Part shown: positions 41,119-49,469 of the stretch, piece by piece
Position numbering within the stretch: the stretch's first letter is position 1
How the letters are laid out: each line of letters opens with the position of its first letter
Source: an uncultured Dietzia sp.
GTDB taxonomy: Bacteria; Actinomycetota; Actinomycetes; Mycobacteriales; Mycobacteriaceae
Assembly (NCBI RefSeq): GCF_937873725.1
Contig: NZ_CALMYY010000077.1
Span: 1-61,437, forward strand
Direction of reading: 5' to 3'
Length of the DNA: 61,437 bases
The notes under the pieces: generated by a model
The model's database searches: none
Told to the model about the DNA's origin: nothing
Seen by the model: only the letters and a program-made list of their open reading frames with translations
Position numbers and translations under genes: made by a program

Positions 41119-42027
41119 TCACGCCTCCTTGGCGCTGGTCGCGGCGACACTCGTCGCGGTCGATCTCCGCCCGACACGCCCGCCCACGGCTTTCCACCGG
41201 GGCACGAGCAGGGCGATCACCACGAGGAGGGCCGTGATGGCCTTCATGTCGTTGGGGTCCAGGCCCACGCGGAGCGCGGCGAAGATGATGAGGCGGTACA
41301 GCACCGCGCCCACGATCACGGCGAACACGGCGAGCAGCAGCCTGCGCTGCCCGAGGATCGCCTGCCCCAGGATCACCGACGCCAGGCCCACCAGGATGAG
41401 GCCGATGCCCATCGAGATGTCGGCGAAGCCCTGGTACTGGGCGATGAGCGCCCCGCACATCCCCACGAACCCGTTGGACAGCGCCAGGGTGAGGGTCTTG
41501 GTGAAGTCGGTGGAGACGCCGAAGGAGGAGATCATGGGGCCGTTGTCGCCCGTCGCGCGGATGGACAGGCCGAGGTCGGTGGTGAGGAACCACACCACGA
41601 CGAGGCCCAGGAGGACCACGGCCAGGGCGAGGACGGCGACGCCTCCCCAGGTGCCGAGGATGCCGGCGTCGCGCAGCGGGGTGAAGGCGGTGTCCCGGCG
41701 CAGCAGTGGGACGTTCGCGCCGTCCATGATGCGCAGGTTAATGGACCACAGGGCGATCATGGTGAGGATGCCGGCCAGGAGGCCGTCGATCTTGCCCTTG
41801 GTGTGCAGGAGCCCGGTGACCGTGCCTGCCAGGAACCCGGTGACGAAACCCGCGAGGGTCGCGAGCACCGGGTTCCAGCCGGCGATGATGGCTACGGCCG
41901 CGGTGGCGGCCCCGGTGGTGAAGCTGCCGTCGACGGTGAGGTCGGGGAAGTTGAGCACGCGGAAGGTCAGGTAGACCCCCAGCGCCATGACCCCGTAGAT
42001 GAGGCCTACCTCGACGGCGCCGATCAC
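41119..42027 (-). CDS. ABC transporter permease (branched-chain-type, PF04392-associated)
   Basis: A 302-residue permease with about eight to nine hydrophobic segments and the BPD_transp_2 (LivH-like) layout: GVMALGVYLTFRVLNFPDLT, VDGSFTTGAATAAVAI and GLILVGLASVILGQAILG. The GTG start overlaps the stop of the binding-protein gene (GTGA). Its C-terminal tail is Ser/Ala-rich and cytoplasmic. Confidence 0.9.
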   Translation of the reverse strand: MIGAVEVGLIYGVMALGVYLTFRVLNFPDLTVDGSFTTGAATAAVAIIAGWNPVLATLAGFVTGFLAGTVTGLLHTKGKIDGLLAGILTMIALWSINLRIMDGANVPLLRRDTAFTPLRDAGILGTWGGVAVLALAVVLLGLVVVWFLTTDLGLSIRATGDNGPMISSFGVSTDFTKTLTLALSNGFVGMCGALIAQYQGFADISMGIGLILVGLASVILGQAILGQRRLLLAVFAVIVGAVLYRLIIFAALRVGLDPNDMKAITALLVVIALLVPRWKAVGGRVGRRSTATSVAATSAKEA

Positions 42028-43001
42028 TTGCGGTCGGCCTTGGCGAGGATGTCCTGGGGGATGGTGACGCCCTGGCGCTCGGCGGCGGCCTCGTTGACCA
42101 CGTAGGTGAACTCGGTCGCGGTCTCGACCGGCATGGTGGCCGGGTCCTCGCCGTCACGCAGGATGCGCAGCGCCATCTCGCCGGTCTGGCGGCCCAGCTC
42201 CTCGTAGTCGATGCCGAGGGTGGCCACGGCTCCACCCTCGACGGTGCCCTCCTCCGCCGCGATCACCGGGATCTGCTTGTCCTCGGCCACCTGCACCAGC
42301 GAGGCGATGCCGGAGACGATCATGTTGTCCGTGGGGACGTAGATGGCGTCGACGTCACCGAGGGCCTCGACGGCCTGCTGGATCTCGTTCACGGTGGTGA
42401 CGGTCTGGGTCTCGATCTCCAGGCCCAGCGGGCCGGCGGCCTCCTCGGCCTGGTCCACCTGCACCTGGGAGTTGACCTCGCCGGAGGCGTAGACGATCCC
42501 GATCCGCTTGGCGTCCGGGACGATCTGCTTGAGCAGCTCGAGCTGCTCGTCGATCGGCGCGGCGTCGGACGTGCCGGTCACGTTGGCGCCGGGCGCCTCC
42601 ATCGAGTCCACGAGCTCGGCCGAGACCGGGTCGGTGACCGCGGTGAACAACAGCGGGATGGTGGTGATGTTCTGCGCCATGGCCTGGGCGGCCGGGGTGG
42701 CCACGGCCAGCGCGAGGTCGAGGTCGTCGGCCGCGAACTGCTGGGCGATGGTCAGGGCGGTGGCCTGCTCGCCGTTGGCGTTCTGCTCGTCGAACTCGAC
42801 CTCGACACCGGCCTCGTCGAAGGCGGCCTTGAACCCGGCCGTGGCCGAGTCGAGCGCCGGGTGCTGGACCAGCTGGTTGATGCCGATCCGGTAGGGCTCG
42901 TCACCGCCGCCGGTCGAGTCGTCGGCGCCGGAGCAGCCTGCGAGGACGAGCGCCGAGGTGGCCACCAGTCCGGTGATGAACGTCGCGCGGGAGAATGCCA
43001 T
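42024..43001 (-). CDS. ABC transporter substrate-binding lipoprotein (PF04392 family)
   Basis: A 325-residue periplasmic-type binding protein. The signal peptide ends in the lipobox VLAGC and the body has the PF04392 markers GINQLVQHPALDSATAGFKA, IPLLFTAVTDPVSAELVDS and KRIGIVYASGEVNSQVQ. Family members bind tryptophan, tyrosine or other small aromatic or pyrimidine ligands; the ligand here is unknown. The start at 43001 (MAFSRATF) leaves out 22 residues of a longer frame that would precede the signal peptide. It is the first gene of a three-gene operon. Confidence 0.9.
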   Translation of the reverse strand: MAFSRATFITGLVATSALVLAGCSGADDSTGGGDEPYRIGINQLVQHPALDSATAGFKAAFDEAGVEVEFDEQNANGEQATALTIAQQFAADDLDLALAVATPAAQAMAQNITTIPLLFTAVTDPVSAELVDSMEAPGANVTGTSDAAPIDEQLELLKQIVPDAKRIGIVYASGEVNSQVQVDQAEEAAGPLGLEIETQTVTTVNEIQQAVEALGDVDAIYVPTDNMIVSGIASLVQVAEDKQIPVIAAEEGTVEGGAVATLGIDYEELGRQTGEMALRILRDGEDPATMPVETATEFTYVVNEAAAERQGVTIPQDILAKADRK

Positions 43002-43106
43002 GTGCCATGCCTTGTCTACGGTCACGGGTGAACGTGAGGGGCCGGATGCGGTGAACGGTGCTGGCACATGAGGGTACTAGGTCTTTCCGACACGGTGACC
43101 CGTGAC

Positions 43107-43910
43107 TCACCTGCCGGGCGGTGGATCCGGTTCCGAGTCCGCGAGTTCGCGTTTCCAGGTGCGGAAACCCTCCTCGGTGCGGCCACGGCGCCAGTACCCG
43201 GAGATGGAGGCGCGGTCGGACGGCACCCCGCGCTCGCGCCGGAGGTACGGCCGCAGGTGCTTCATCACGGTCTCCGCCTCGCCGTGGACGAACACCTGCA
43301 CGTCCCCGCCCGGCCACGGCATCCCCCGCACCGCCGCGACCAGCGGGGCGTCGCCGTCGACCAGTCCGGCGCCGGCGTCCGTGGTGGGCGTGCCCCGGCG
43401 TACCCACGTGACGGGCACCCCCACCGGGGCGGTCAGCTCCAGCTCGTCGTCGTCGACTCCCACCTCGAGGAACGCCGCGCCGACGGCGTCGGCCGGCAGC
43501 GACTCCAGCGCGACGGCGATCGCGGGCACGGCCGTCTCGTCCCCGGCGAGCAGGTGGAAGTCGGCCCCCGGGTCGGGCCGGTAGCCCCCTCCCGGTCCGC
43601 GGACGGTGACCTCGGTCCCCGGTGCGACCGAGCGCGCCCACGGGCCCGCCACGCCCTCGTCGCCGTGGACGACGAAGTCGATCCACAGCTCCTGGGCCGC
43701 CGGATCGACCCGGCGCACGGTGTAGGTCCGCACCACCGGGCCGTCCTCGGACGGCAGCTCGAGCTTGACGTAGCTGTCGGTCTCCTCGCGGGGGAGGAAG
43801 GAGTCGAACCCGGCGCCGCCGAGGACCACGCGCTCGAGGTGCGCGCCCACGGTCTCGGTCCGGAGGACGGTGAGGGTGACCGGTGCGGGTCGGGTGCGAT
43901 CTGGGGGCAT
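43107..43910 (-). CDS. Siderophore-interacting protein (FAD-dependent ferric-siderophore reductase)
   Basis: A 267-residue SIP-family flavoprotein that reduces ferric siderophores inside the cell to free iron. The FAD-binding barrel motif is VVRTYTVRRVD (RxYT), followed by VHGDEGVAGPWARSVAPG and the ADFHLLAGDETAVPAIAVAL segment; GEAETVMKHLRPYLRRERG and the C-terminal ISGYWRRGRTEEGF are diagnostic. An IdeR/DtxR box lies 36 bp upstream, so iron repression is very likely. No siderophore synthesis or transport genes adjoin. Confidence 0.93.
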   Translation of the reverse strand: MPPDRTRPAPVTLTVLRTETVGAHLERVVLGGAGFDSFLPREETDSYVKLELPSEDGPVVRTYTVRRVDPAAQELWIDFVVHGDEGVAGPWARSVAPGTEVTVRGPGGGYRPDPGADFHLLAGDETAVPAIAVALESLPADAVGAAFLEVGVDDDELELTAPVGVPVTWVRRGTPTTDAGAGLVDGDAPLVAAVRGMPWPGGDVQVFVHGEAETVMKHLRPYLRRERGVPSDRASISGYWRRGRTEEGFRTWKRELADSEPDPPPGR

Positions 43911-43946
43911 GGCGCCGTCCTCGGTGCGGGGGTGGACTCAACTGAC

Positions 43947-43960
43947 TTAGGCAAGCCTAA
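43947..43960. promoter_or_regulatory. IdeR/DtxR iron box
   Basis: TTAGGCAAGCCTAA is a perfect TTAGGC/GCCTAA palindrome around a 2-bp centre, matching the core of the DtxR/IdeR operator. It is upstream of the siderophore-interacting protein and predicts derepression when iron is scarce. Confidence 0.82.
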
Positions 43961-43994
43961 CAGTCAGGGGCCCCACCGGCCGGGGGGCCGCGGG

Positions 43995-44273
43995 TCAGGC
44001 GAGCGAGAGCAGCAGCTTCTCGAGCTCCGCGGCGGTGAGGCCGGACCCGTCCCCCGCCGCGTCGTCCCCGGTTACGGCGCACTGGCTCATGGCGTTCGAG
44101 ACGAGCGCGAAGCCGACGCCGTTGAGGTCGCGGGAGACCGCGACGAGCAGGTCGACCGTGGCGCGACAGGAGTCCCGGCCCTCGACCGCCGCGATCACGG
44201 CGTCGAGTCGCTCGCGCGCACTCTCCAGTCGGGCGGTGACCTCGGTCCCGGTCCGGGGCGGGGTGGCGCTCAC
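43995..44273 (-). CDS. cstR: CsoR/RcnR-family repressor of the CstR (persulfide-sensing) type
   Basis: A 92-residue all-helical repressor. From the GTG start, C36 (in RDSCRATV) and C65 (in SNAMSQC) are 29 residues apart, as in CstR and CsoR; the copper-ligand His expected four residues before the second Cys is Ala here (NAMSQC). That argues for a thiol-based persulfide sensor and against a copper sensor. VDLLVAVSRDLNGVGFALVS is the conserved helix. The GTG overlaps the TSUP stop (GTGA). It probably represses its own operon through the operators at 46760-46798. Confidence 0.82.
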   Translation of the reverse strand: MSATPPRTGTEVTARLESARERLDAVIAAVEGRDSCRATVDLLVAVSRDLNGVGFALVSNAMSQCAVTGDDAAGDGSGLTAAELEKLLLSLA

Positions 44274-45229
44274 CGTCGTGACCCGGTCCGGGCGGGCTCC
44301 AGCGAGGGGTCGCCGGGGGCCCCGAGGTCGGGGCCGGAGGACGTGTCGTCCGTGGCGTCGGCGGGGCGTCGATCGGACGTGCGGAGCGGGCACCGGTCCC
44401 CGGCGACGAGCAGGCAGCCCACCGCCGCGAGGACGACCACCCCGACCGCCCCGAGGATGATCGGCCCGGCGGGGAAGGGCAGTTCCTGGGAGAGGACGAA
44501 GGCGCCCATGAGCAGGACGAAGTAGCCGAAGCCCTTGCGCAGCGCCTGCTCCGGCACCACGGAGGTGAGCCGGACGCCGATGAAGGAGCCGGCGATCGCG
44601 GCGGCGGTGACGGCGGCGACCAGCGGCCAGTCCAGGCTCACCGAGGTGAGGTATCCGGCCAGCCCGGCGAAGGACTTCATGCTTATCACGAGCAGCGAGG
44701 TGCCCACCGCGGCGGTCATCGGCAACCCGGCCAGGAGCACGAGGGCCGGGACCACGAGGAAACCGCCGCCGGCCCCCACCAGGCCGGTCGCGGCTCCCAC
44801 GACCAGGCCGTCGAGCAGGATCCGCCACAGGGGATGGTCATGCGACCCGGCCCCACCGCCGTCGTTCTTGCGGCCGCGGATCATCGCGCCCGCGGTGGCG
44901 ATCATCATCGCGGCGAACGCGATCATGAGGATCGCGCCCGGGATGTGTCCGCCGGCGAGGCCGCCGAGGAACGCGCCGAGCATTCCGGCCGCCCCGAAGA
45001 TCAGCCCCGTCCGCCACTGGACCCGACCCTTCCGGGCGTGCCCGACGAGGCTGGCGAGCGAGGTGGCGCCGACGACGAACAGGGAGGTCGCGATCGCCTC
45101 CTTGGGGTCGAGGCCGCCCACGTAGGTGAGCAGCGGGACGACGAGGATGGAACCGCCCCCGCCGAGCAGGCCCAGGGACAGGCCGACCAGGACGGACAGT
45201 GCCACGACGATGATCATGGTGATCTCCAT
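44270..45229 (-). CDS. TauE/SafE (TSUP) family sulfite exporter
   Basis: A 319-residue membrane protein with about eight hydrophobic segments and TSUP repeats GLSLGLLGGGGSILVVPLL and ATGLVGAGGGFLVVPALVLL. The cytoplasmic tail is about 45 residues and charged. In cst-type operons a TauE protein removes sulfite produced by persulfide oxidation. It is cotranscribed between the persulfide dioxygenase and CstR. The ATG has GGAGAAAGG upstream. Confidence 0.9.
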   Translation of the reverse strand: MEITMIIVVALSVLVGLSLGLLGGGGSILVVPLLTYVGGLDPKEAIATSLFVVGATSLASLVGHARKGRVQWRTGLIFGAAGMLGAFLGGLAGGHIPGAILMIAFAAMMIATAGAMIRGRKNDGGGAGSHDHPLWRILLDGLVVGAATGLVGAGGGFLVVPALVLLAGLPMTAAVGTSLLVISMKSFAGLAGYLTSVSLDWPLVAAVTAAAIAGSFIGVRLTSVVPEQALRKGFGYFVLLMGAFVLSQELPFPAGPIILGAVGVVVLAAVGCLLVAGDRCPLRTSDRRPADATDDTSSGPDLGAPGDPSLEPARTGSRR

Positions 45230-45311
45230 GGCATGCGCCTTTCTCCGGCGGGGGCGCCGGCGTTACTTCGGGGAGACGGTCCGGGGTGGGTGGGTCTGGG
45301 GGTGAGCCCGG

Positions 45312-46706
45312 TCAGACCGTCGCGAGGTTGCGCTCGGACCACGCGGCGTAGCTGCCCTCGAGCTCCACGACCCGGTAGCCGGCGCGACGCAGGGCGCTGG
45401 CCGCGACCGAGTTGCGGACGCCGCTCTGGCAGTACGTCACGATCGGGCCGTCGGTCGGGAGGCGGTCGAGGTTCCAGAGGACCCGGCCGCCACTGAGCTG
45501 CTCGGAGCCCGGGATGTGGCCGTCGGCGTGCTCGGTCTTGTTCCGCACGTCCAGGACCATGGAGGCCTCGAACGACCCGAGCTCGTCGGGGCCGATCATC
45601 TCGGGGGTCGTCATGGGCAACCCGTCGAGGCTCGTGGTGTAGCCGGTGACCGTGTCGATGCCCACCCGGAGCAGGTGGTCGCGGAACTGATCGGCGACCT
45701 CGGAGTCCTCGGCGAGGACCACCAGGGGTGTGGTCTCGCGCTCGGGGTCGTAGACCCAGGCGCCGAAGGACGCGGCCTTGGCGACGCCGGGCACGTTGAG
45801 CGACCCGGCGACGGTGCCGGCGTGGACCTCGTCCTGGCCGCGGGTGTCGACGACGACGACCCGGTCGGCCTCGAGCGCGGCGGCGAGCTCGGCCGACTCG
45901 TACCGGTGCAGCGGGGCCAGCGGTCCGAGGACGGCCGGGCCCTCCTTGTTCTGGCGCTTCATCCGTCCGAAGTACGCGTGGGCGTCCGGCTGGCCGTCGA
46001 GCAGCTCGTCGACGAAGCCCTGCTCGTCGTCGCGCTCGAGGTAGCCGGCCCACCAGGCGAAGCGACGCTCGTAGCCGACGCTGGTGGACGGGAGGGCGCC
46101 CAGGGCCTTGCCGCAGGCGCTGCCGGAACCGTGGCCGGGGAAGACCTGGACGTGGTCCGGCAGGGTGAGGAAGGACTTCTTCAGGCTCTGGAAGATCTGC
46201 TTGGCACCGCCGAAGCGGGTGTCGACCCCGCCCGCGGCCTCGTCGAGCAGGTCCGGTCGGCCGAGGTCGCCGGAGAAGACGAAGTCGCCGGTGAGCATGT
46301 ACCCGGGGGCATCGGCGAACGCCCCGTCGGTGATCAGGAAGGACAGGTGCTCGGGGGTGTGGCCCGGGGTGTGCACGGCCTCGACGGTGATGTTCCCCAG
46401 CGCGAGCCGGTCACCGTGATGCAGGCGCTCGGCCTCGAAGCCGTACTGCCAGTCCGCGCCGCCCTCGCCGGAGACGTAGATGCGCGCGCCCGTGGCCTCG
46501 GCCAGTTCGCGGGTGCCCGACAGGTAGTCGGCGTGGATGTGGGTCTCGGTCACGGCGGTGATGGTCATGCCGTGCTTCGCCGCGAGGTCGAGGTACTGGC
46601 GGACGTCGCGGCGGGCGTCGACGACCACGGCCTCGCCCTTGGCCTGACAGCCGATGAAGTATCCGGCCTGGGCCAGGTCCTCGTCGTAGATGCGTTCGAG
46701 AAGCAT
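45312..46706 (-). CDS. Persulfide dioxygenase-rhodanese fusion (CstB-like MBL-fold)
   Basis: A 464-residue enzyme that oxidises persulfides (to sulfite) and handles sulfane sulfur. The N-terminal metallo-beta-lactamase domain has H56 and H58/D60 in ETHIHADYLSG, H116 in TPGHTPEH and D141 in LTGDFVFSGDLGR, matching the single-iron site of ETHE1-type dioxygenases. Two rhodanese domains follow: the first (about 270-360) has no Cys at its active loop, the second has C426 in VTYCQSGVR. The ATG at 46706 has AAGGAGAG upstream; an extended frame would run into the operators. It heads the persulfide operon. Confidence 0.92.
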   Translation of the reverse strand: MLLERIYDEDLAQAGYFIGCQAKGEAVVVDARRDVRQYLDLAAKHGMTITAVTETHIHADYLSGTRELAEATGARIYVSGEGGADWQYGFEAERLHHGDRLALGNITVEAVHTPGHTPEHLSFLITDGAFADAPGYMLTGDFVFSGDLGRPDLLDEAAGGVDTRFGGAKQIFQSLKKSFLTLPDHVQVFPGHGSGSACGKALGALPSTSVGYERRFAWWAGYLERDDEQGFVDELLDGQPDAHAYFGRMKRQNKEGPAVLGPLAPLHRYESAELAAALEADRVVVVDTRGQDEVHAGTVAGSLNVPGVAKAASFGAWVYDPERETTPLVVLAEDSEVADQFRDHLLRVGIDTVTGYTTSLDGLPMTTPEMIGPDELGSFEASMVLDVRNKTEHADGHIPGSEQLSGGRVLWNLDRLPTDGPIVTYCQSGVRNSVAASALRRAGYRVVELEGSYAAWSERNLATV

Positions 46707-46759
46707 GGGGCTCTCCTTGTGGATCGGGGTTCCCGGCGGTGGGTATGCCACGAGAATAC

Positions 46760-46798
46760 ATACCCCTGGGGGTATCCACAAGATGCCCCAGGGGGTAT
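46760..46798. promoter_or_regulatory. Two CsoR/CstR-type operators
   Basis: ATACCCCTGGGGGTAT (46760-46775) and ATGCCCCAGGGGGTAT (46783-46798) are near-palindromic G-tract sites with A/T flanks, the signature of CsoR-family operators. They are spaced 23 bp centre to centre, on nearly the same face of the helix, 54 bp upstream of the persulfide dioxygenase. Confidence 0.8.
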
Positions 46799-46860
46799 CT
46801 ACGATCGGCGACGAACGGCCCTGCGAACCCCCGAACCCCCGCGCCCCCGGGTCGCGCGGC

Positions 46861-47397
46861 TCAGCGCCCCGTCTCGTCGGCGACCATCCGGTGAACCGAC
46901 CGGCGCAGCTCGGAGTTCAGCCGGTCCAGGTCGACGGTCTGCCGGGTGAGGTCGGCGACCGTGACGGGCCGGTCGATGACCGATCGGGCGTGCTCGGTCT
47001 CCGCCCGCAGGAGGAGGTCCTGGAACGCGACGTCGTGGACCGCCCGGCGTTCGAGACGGTCGAAGGACTCCTGCAGCGGCGTCCCGATCGCCCGGGTGAC
47101 GGACAGGTACCGCCACGCGGCGAGGGAGGAGGCGAGGGCCTCCTGCGCGGCGGAGTGCGAGCCCGCGGCGATCCGCTGGGCGCGGGTCCCGGAGGCCTGC
47201 AGCGGCTCGGTGCCCTGGGTGAGGCGGGCGCGTCGACGCAGATCGGCCACCGCGGAGGAGAGCAGCCACCCGGCCGCCCCGAGGCCGGCCACCACCGCGG
47301 CCACACCGACCAGGAACACGATGAGGCTGATGATCATCGAGACCACGATGAGCAGGCCCACCGCGCCGACGCAGCCGACGCCTCCCCTGGACCCCAC
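46861..47397 (-). CDS. Hypothetical membrane-anchored protein
   Basis: A 178-residue protein with no recognised family. It begins with a 40-residue hydrophobic region (GLLIVVSMIISLIVFLVGVA, VVAGLGAAGWLLSSAV), followed by a soluble, Arg/Ala/Leu-rich helical part. This could form a coiled coil (LRRRARLTQG to LNSELRRSVHRM). The GTG start at 47397 lies 5 bp after the upstream stop, with a weak ribosome-binding site. It is probably co-transcribed with the next small membrane protein. Confidence 0.6.
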   Translation of the reverse strand: MGSRGGVGCVGAVGLLIVVSMIISLIVFLVGVAAVVAGLGAAGWLLSSAVADLRRRARLTQGTEPLQASGTRAQRIAAGSHSAAQEALASSLAAWRYLSVTRAIGTPLQESFDRLERRAVHDVAFQDLLLRAETEHARSVIDRPVTVADLTRQTVDLDRLNSELRRSVHRMVADETGR

Positions 47398-47401
47398 GGG
47401 G

Positions 47402-47773
47402 TCAGCCCGCCATTCCGGAGATCATCGCGACCGCGACGCCGATCGCGACGGCGGCGGCGAGGACCGCGCCGATGATCCTGGCGACCGCCGACCAGAGGAG
47501 CCGCCGCCGTTCCTCCTCGGCGCGAGCCGGGGTCAGCGGTTGCGCGGCCGACCCGGCGGCGACCAAGTCGACGGCCCGGTCCTCGGCCCACCTCGGGGCA
47601 GCGGCGGTCGCCGGATCCGTGCCCAGCGGCAGGAGGCAGACCCGCGTGCGGTCGGCGTCGCGGACCCGGGTGAGCGCCTCGAAATGGGCCAGCGCGACGC
47701 CGGCGTCCGCCTGTGCGCGCGCCGCCTCGGCCCGGGCCCTCTCGGCCGCCGACGGGACGTTCGGTGTGGTCAC
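47402..47773 (-). CDS. Hypothetical small protein with C-terminal membrane anchor
   Basis: A 123-residue protein, not recognised. The N-terminus is Ala/Arg-rich and probably helical (AAERARAEAARAQADAGVAL). The C-terminus is a single hydrophobic helix (IIGAVLAAAVAIGVAVAMIS), so it is likely tail-anchored. It is paired with the following membrane protein gene, 4 bp apart. No function can be assigned. Confidence 0.6.
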   Translation of the reverse strand: MTTPNVPSAAERARAEAARAQADAGVALAHFEALTRVRDADRTRVCLLPLGTDPATAAAPRWAEDRAVDLVAAGSAAQPLTPARAEEERRRLLWSAVARIIGAVLAAAVAIGVAVAMISGMAG

Positions 47774-47790
47774 GGCGTGCGCCTCCTGTC

Positions 47791-47811
47791 CTCGATCGGT
47801 CCCCGATCGAG
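47791..47811. promoter_or_regulatory. Perfect 9-bp palindrome with 3-bp centre
   Basis: CTCGATCGG and CCGATCGAG flank TCC. It is 17 bp upstream of the hypothetical gene starting at 47773 and 54 bp beyond the end of the MBL-fold gene. It could be an operator or a terminator of the riboswitch operon. Confidence 0.45.
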
Positions 47812-47865
47812 CTCACCCGCAGGGTAGGGCGGGGGTCCGACATCCCCCTCGCGAGCGGGCGCGGG

Positions 47866-48681
47866 TCAGGGCGACGTCGGACCGGAGGCGACGACCTCGC
47901 CGTCGAGTCCCGCCCGGGCGCCGTGCTCGGCCAGGCGCGCCGCCAGCCTGTCGAGAGGGGGGTTGTGGTGGCCCAGGTGCACGGCCACCACGTCGGTGTG
48001 GTGGTCGACCGCCCCGGCCAGCCGGAGCGACGCGAGCATGCGGCCGAACCGGGCCAGCCCGAGGTGCGCCTGCGAGACGTCCTCGCGGTCGCCGAGGGTC
48101 TCCTCGAGGAAGACGGCGTCGAACCCGGCGCCGCGGACGGCGTCGAACCAGTCGTCGGGCCACGGCCCGGTGTCGGTCGCCCAGAGGATGCGCGCGCCGT
48201 CGGGGCCGGTCACGTCGTAGAGCACCGCGTCCCCGTCACTGAACACCCGGTGCCACGCGGGCAGGACGCGCACGTCGTAGGCGCCGACCGCGATGCGGTC
48301 CCCGGCGGTGACGGGGGTGAAGCGCACGGGGTCCCCGGGGCCGACCCAGGGTCGGCACAGGTCGAGGGCGTCGGCCGGGCCGACCACCTCGAGCCGGCCG
48401 ACCCCGGGGACCCAGGAGCGGGAGAGCAGCGCCTGGGGGCCCAGGTGGTCGGAGTGGGCGTGCGTGATGAGCAGATGTCCGACCCCCGCCAGCGTCCGCC
48501 CGAGACGCGACGCGGCCCCCGGCGCCTCCGGTCCGCAGTCGATCAGCAGCTCGTCGTCGACCAGCGCGGAGGTCTGGCCCCGCAGCACGCCGCACCGGCG
48601 TGCGTCCTCGCACGACGCGCACCGGCAGAACGGGTTGGGCCACCCGTCGGCGGCGCCGGTCCCCAGGAGGACGACCTCCAT
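47866..48681 (-). CDS. MBL-fold metallo-hydrolase (PhnP-like) in the cobalamin uptake operon
   Basis: A 271-residue metallo-beta-lactamase-fold hydrolase. It has an N-terminal Cys-rich zinc-knuckle-like segment (FCRCASCEDARR), the dimetal motif ITHAHSDHLG, a bridging Asp in WATDTGPWP and late His in HLGHHNPPLD. The Cys motif and order resemble PhnP, a phosphodiesterase. Its ATG overlaps the BtuD stop (TGATG), making it the fourth gene of the riboswitch-controlled corrinoid transporter. A role in processing an imported corrinoid or its nucleotide loop is inferred from context. Confidence 0.85.
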   Translation of the reverse strand: MEVVLLGTGAADGWPNPFCRCASCEDARRCGVLRGQTSALVDDELLIDCGPEAPGAASRLGRTLAGVGHLLITHAHSDHLGPQALLSRSWVPGVGRLEVVGPADALDLCRPWVGPGDPVRFTPVTAGDRIAVGAYDVRVLPAWHRVFSDGDAVLYDVTGPDGARILWATDTGPWPDDWFDAVRGAGFDAVFLEETLGDREDVSQAHLGLARFGRMLASLRLAGAVDHHTDVVAVHLGHHNPPLDRLAARLAEHGARAGLDGEVVASGPTSP

Positions 48682-49469
48682 CAGGTCCCCGCCCCCGGCT
48701 CCCGCAGCGGCAGGACCGCTGGGCCGTCGCGGCGACCCAGGACCTCGACGCGGGCCCCGTACACCCGGGCCACGCGCTCGACGGTGAGCACCTCCCCGGG
48801 CGTCCCGTCGGCGATCAGCCTCCCGCGGTCGAGCAGCACCAGCCGCTCGCCGTAGTGCGCGGCCGAGGTGAGGTCGTGCATGGCGGCCACCACGGTGAGC
48901 CCGGTCTCCCGGCGCATCGAGTCGACCAGGTCCAGCACCTGCTGCTGGTGCCCGATGTCGAGGGCGCTCGTCGGCTCGTCCAGGAGCAACACCCGCGGCT
49001 CCTGCGCCAGCGAGCGACCGAGCACGACACGCTGGAGCTCGCCGCCGGACAGGGTGGTGGCGGTGCGGGAGGCGAGATCGCGCAGGCCGAGTCGGTCGAT
49101 CACGTGCTCGACCACCTCGTCGTCGCGGGGTGACTCCGTGCCGAACCGGGGGATGTGCGGGGTGCGGCCCAGGCGGATCAGCTCCCGCGCGGTCACGCCC
49201 TCGGGGACGATCGGGCGCTGCGGCATCATCGCCACGGTCCGGGCGATCTTCCGCCGGCCCGCCCGGCGGGGGGACAACCCACCGATCTCGACGTGGCCGG
49301 CGGAGGGGATGAGGCCCGCGAGGGCGTGGAGCAGGGTGGTCTTGCCCGAGCCGTTGGGGCCGACGAGCGAGATCCAGGCCCCGGTGGGGACGGTGAGGTC
49401 GATCCCGTGGAGGACCGGGGACCGGTCGCGGGAGACGCGGAGGCCGCGGCAGGACAGGGCGACCGTCAT
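48681..49469 (-). CDS. btuD: Cobalamin/corrinoid ABC transporter ATP-binding protein
   Basis: A 262-residue FecE/BtuD-type ATPase: Walker A GPNGSGKT, Q-loop MMPQRPIVPEGVTARELIRL, signature LSGGELQRVVLG, Walker B VLLLDEPTSALDIGHQQQVL and switch His in VAAMHDLTSAA. The ATG overlaps the permease stop (ATGA), and its own stop overlaps the next ATG. The substrate is assigned from the cobalamin riboswitch upstream of btuF. Confidence 0.88.
   Translation of the reverse strand: MTVALSCRGLRVSRDRSPVLHGIDLTVPTGAWISLVGPNGSGKTTLLHALAGLIPSAGHVEIGGLSPRRAGRRKIARTVAMMPQRPIVPEGVTARELIRLGRTPHIPRFGTESPRDDEVVEHVIDRLGLRDLASRTATTLSGGELQRVVLGRSLAQEPRVLLLDEPTSALDIGHQQQVLDLVDSMRRETGLTVVAAMHDLTSAAHYGERLVLLDRGRLIADGTPGEVLTVERVARVYGARVEVLGRRDGPAVLPLREPGAGT

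Noticed and set aside
43995..44273. Copper-sensing CsoR
   Set aside because: The His ligand four residues before the second Cys is Ala, and the operon encodes sulfur, not copper, functions. The CstR type fits better.
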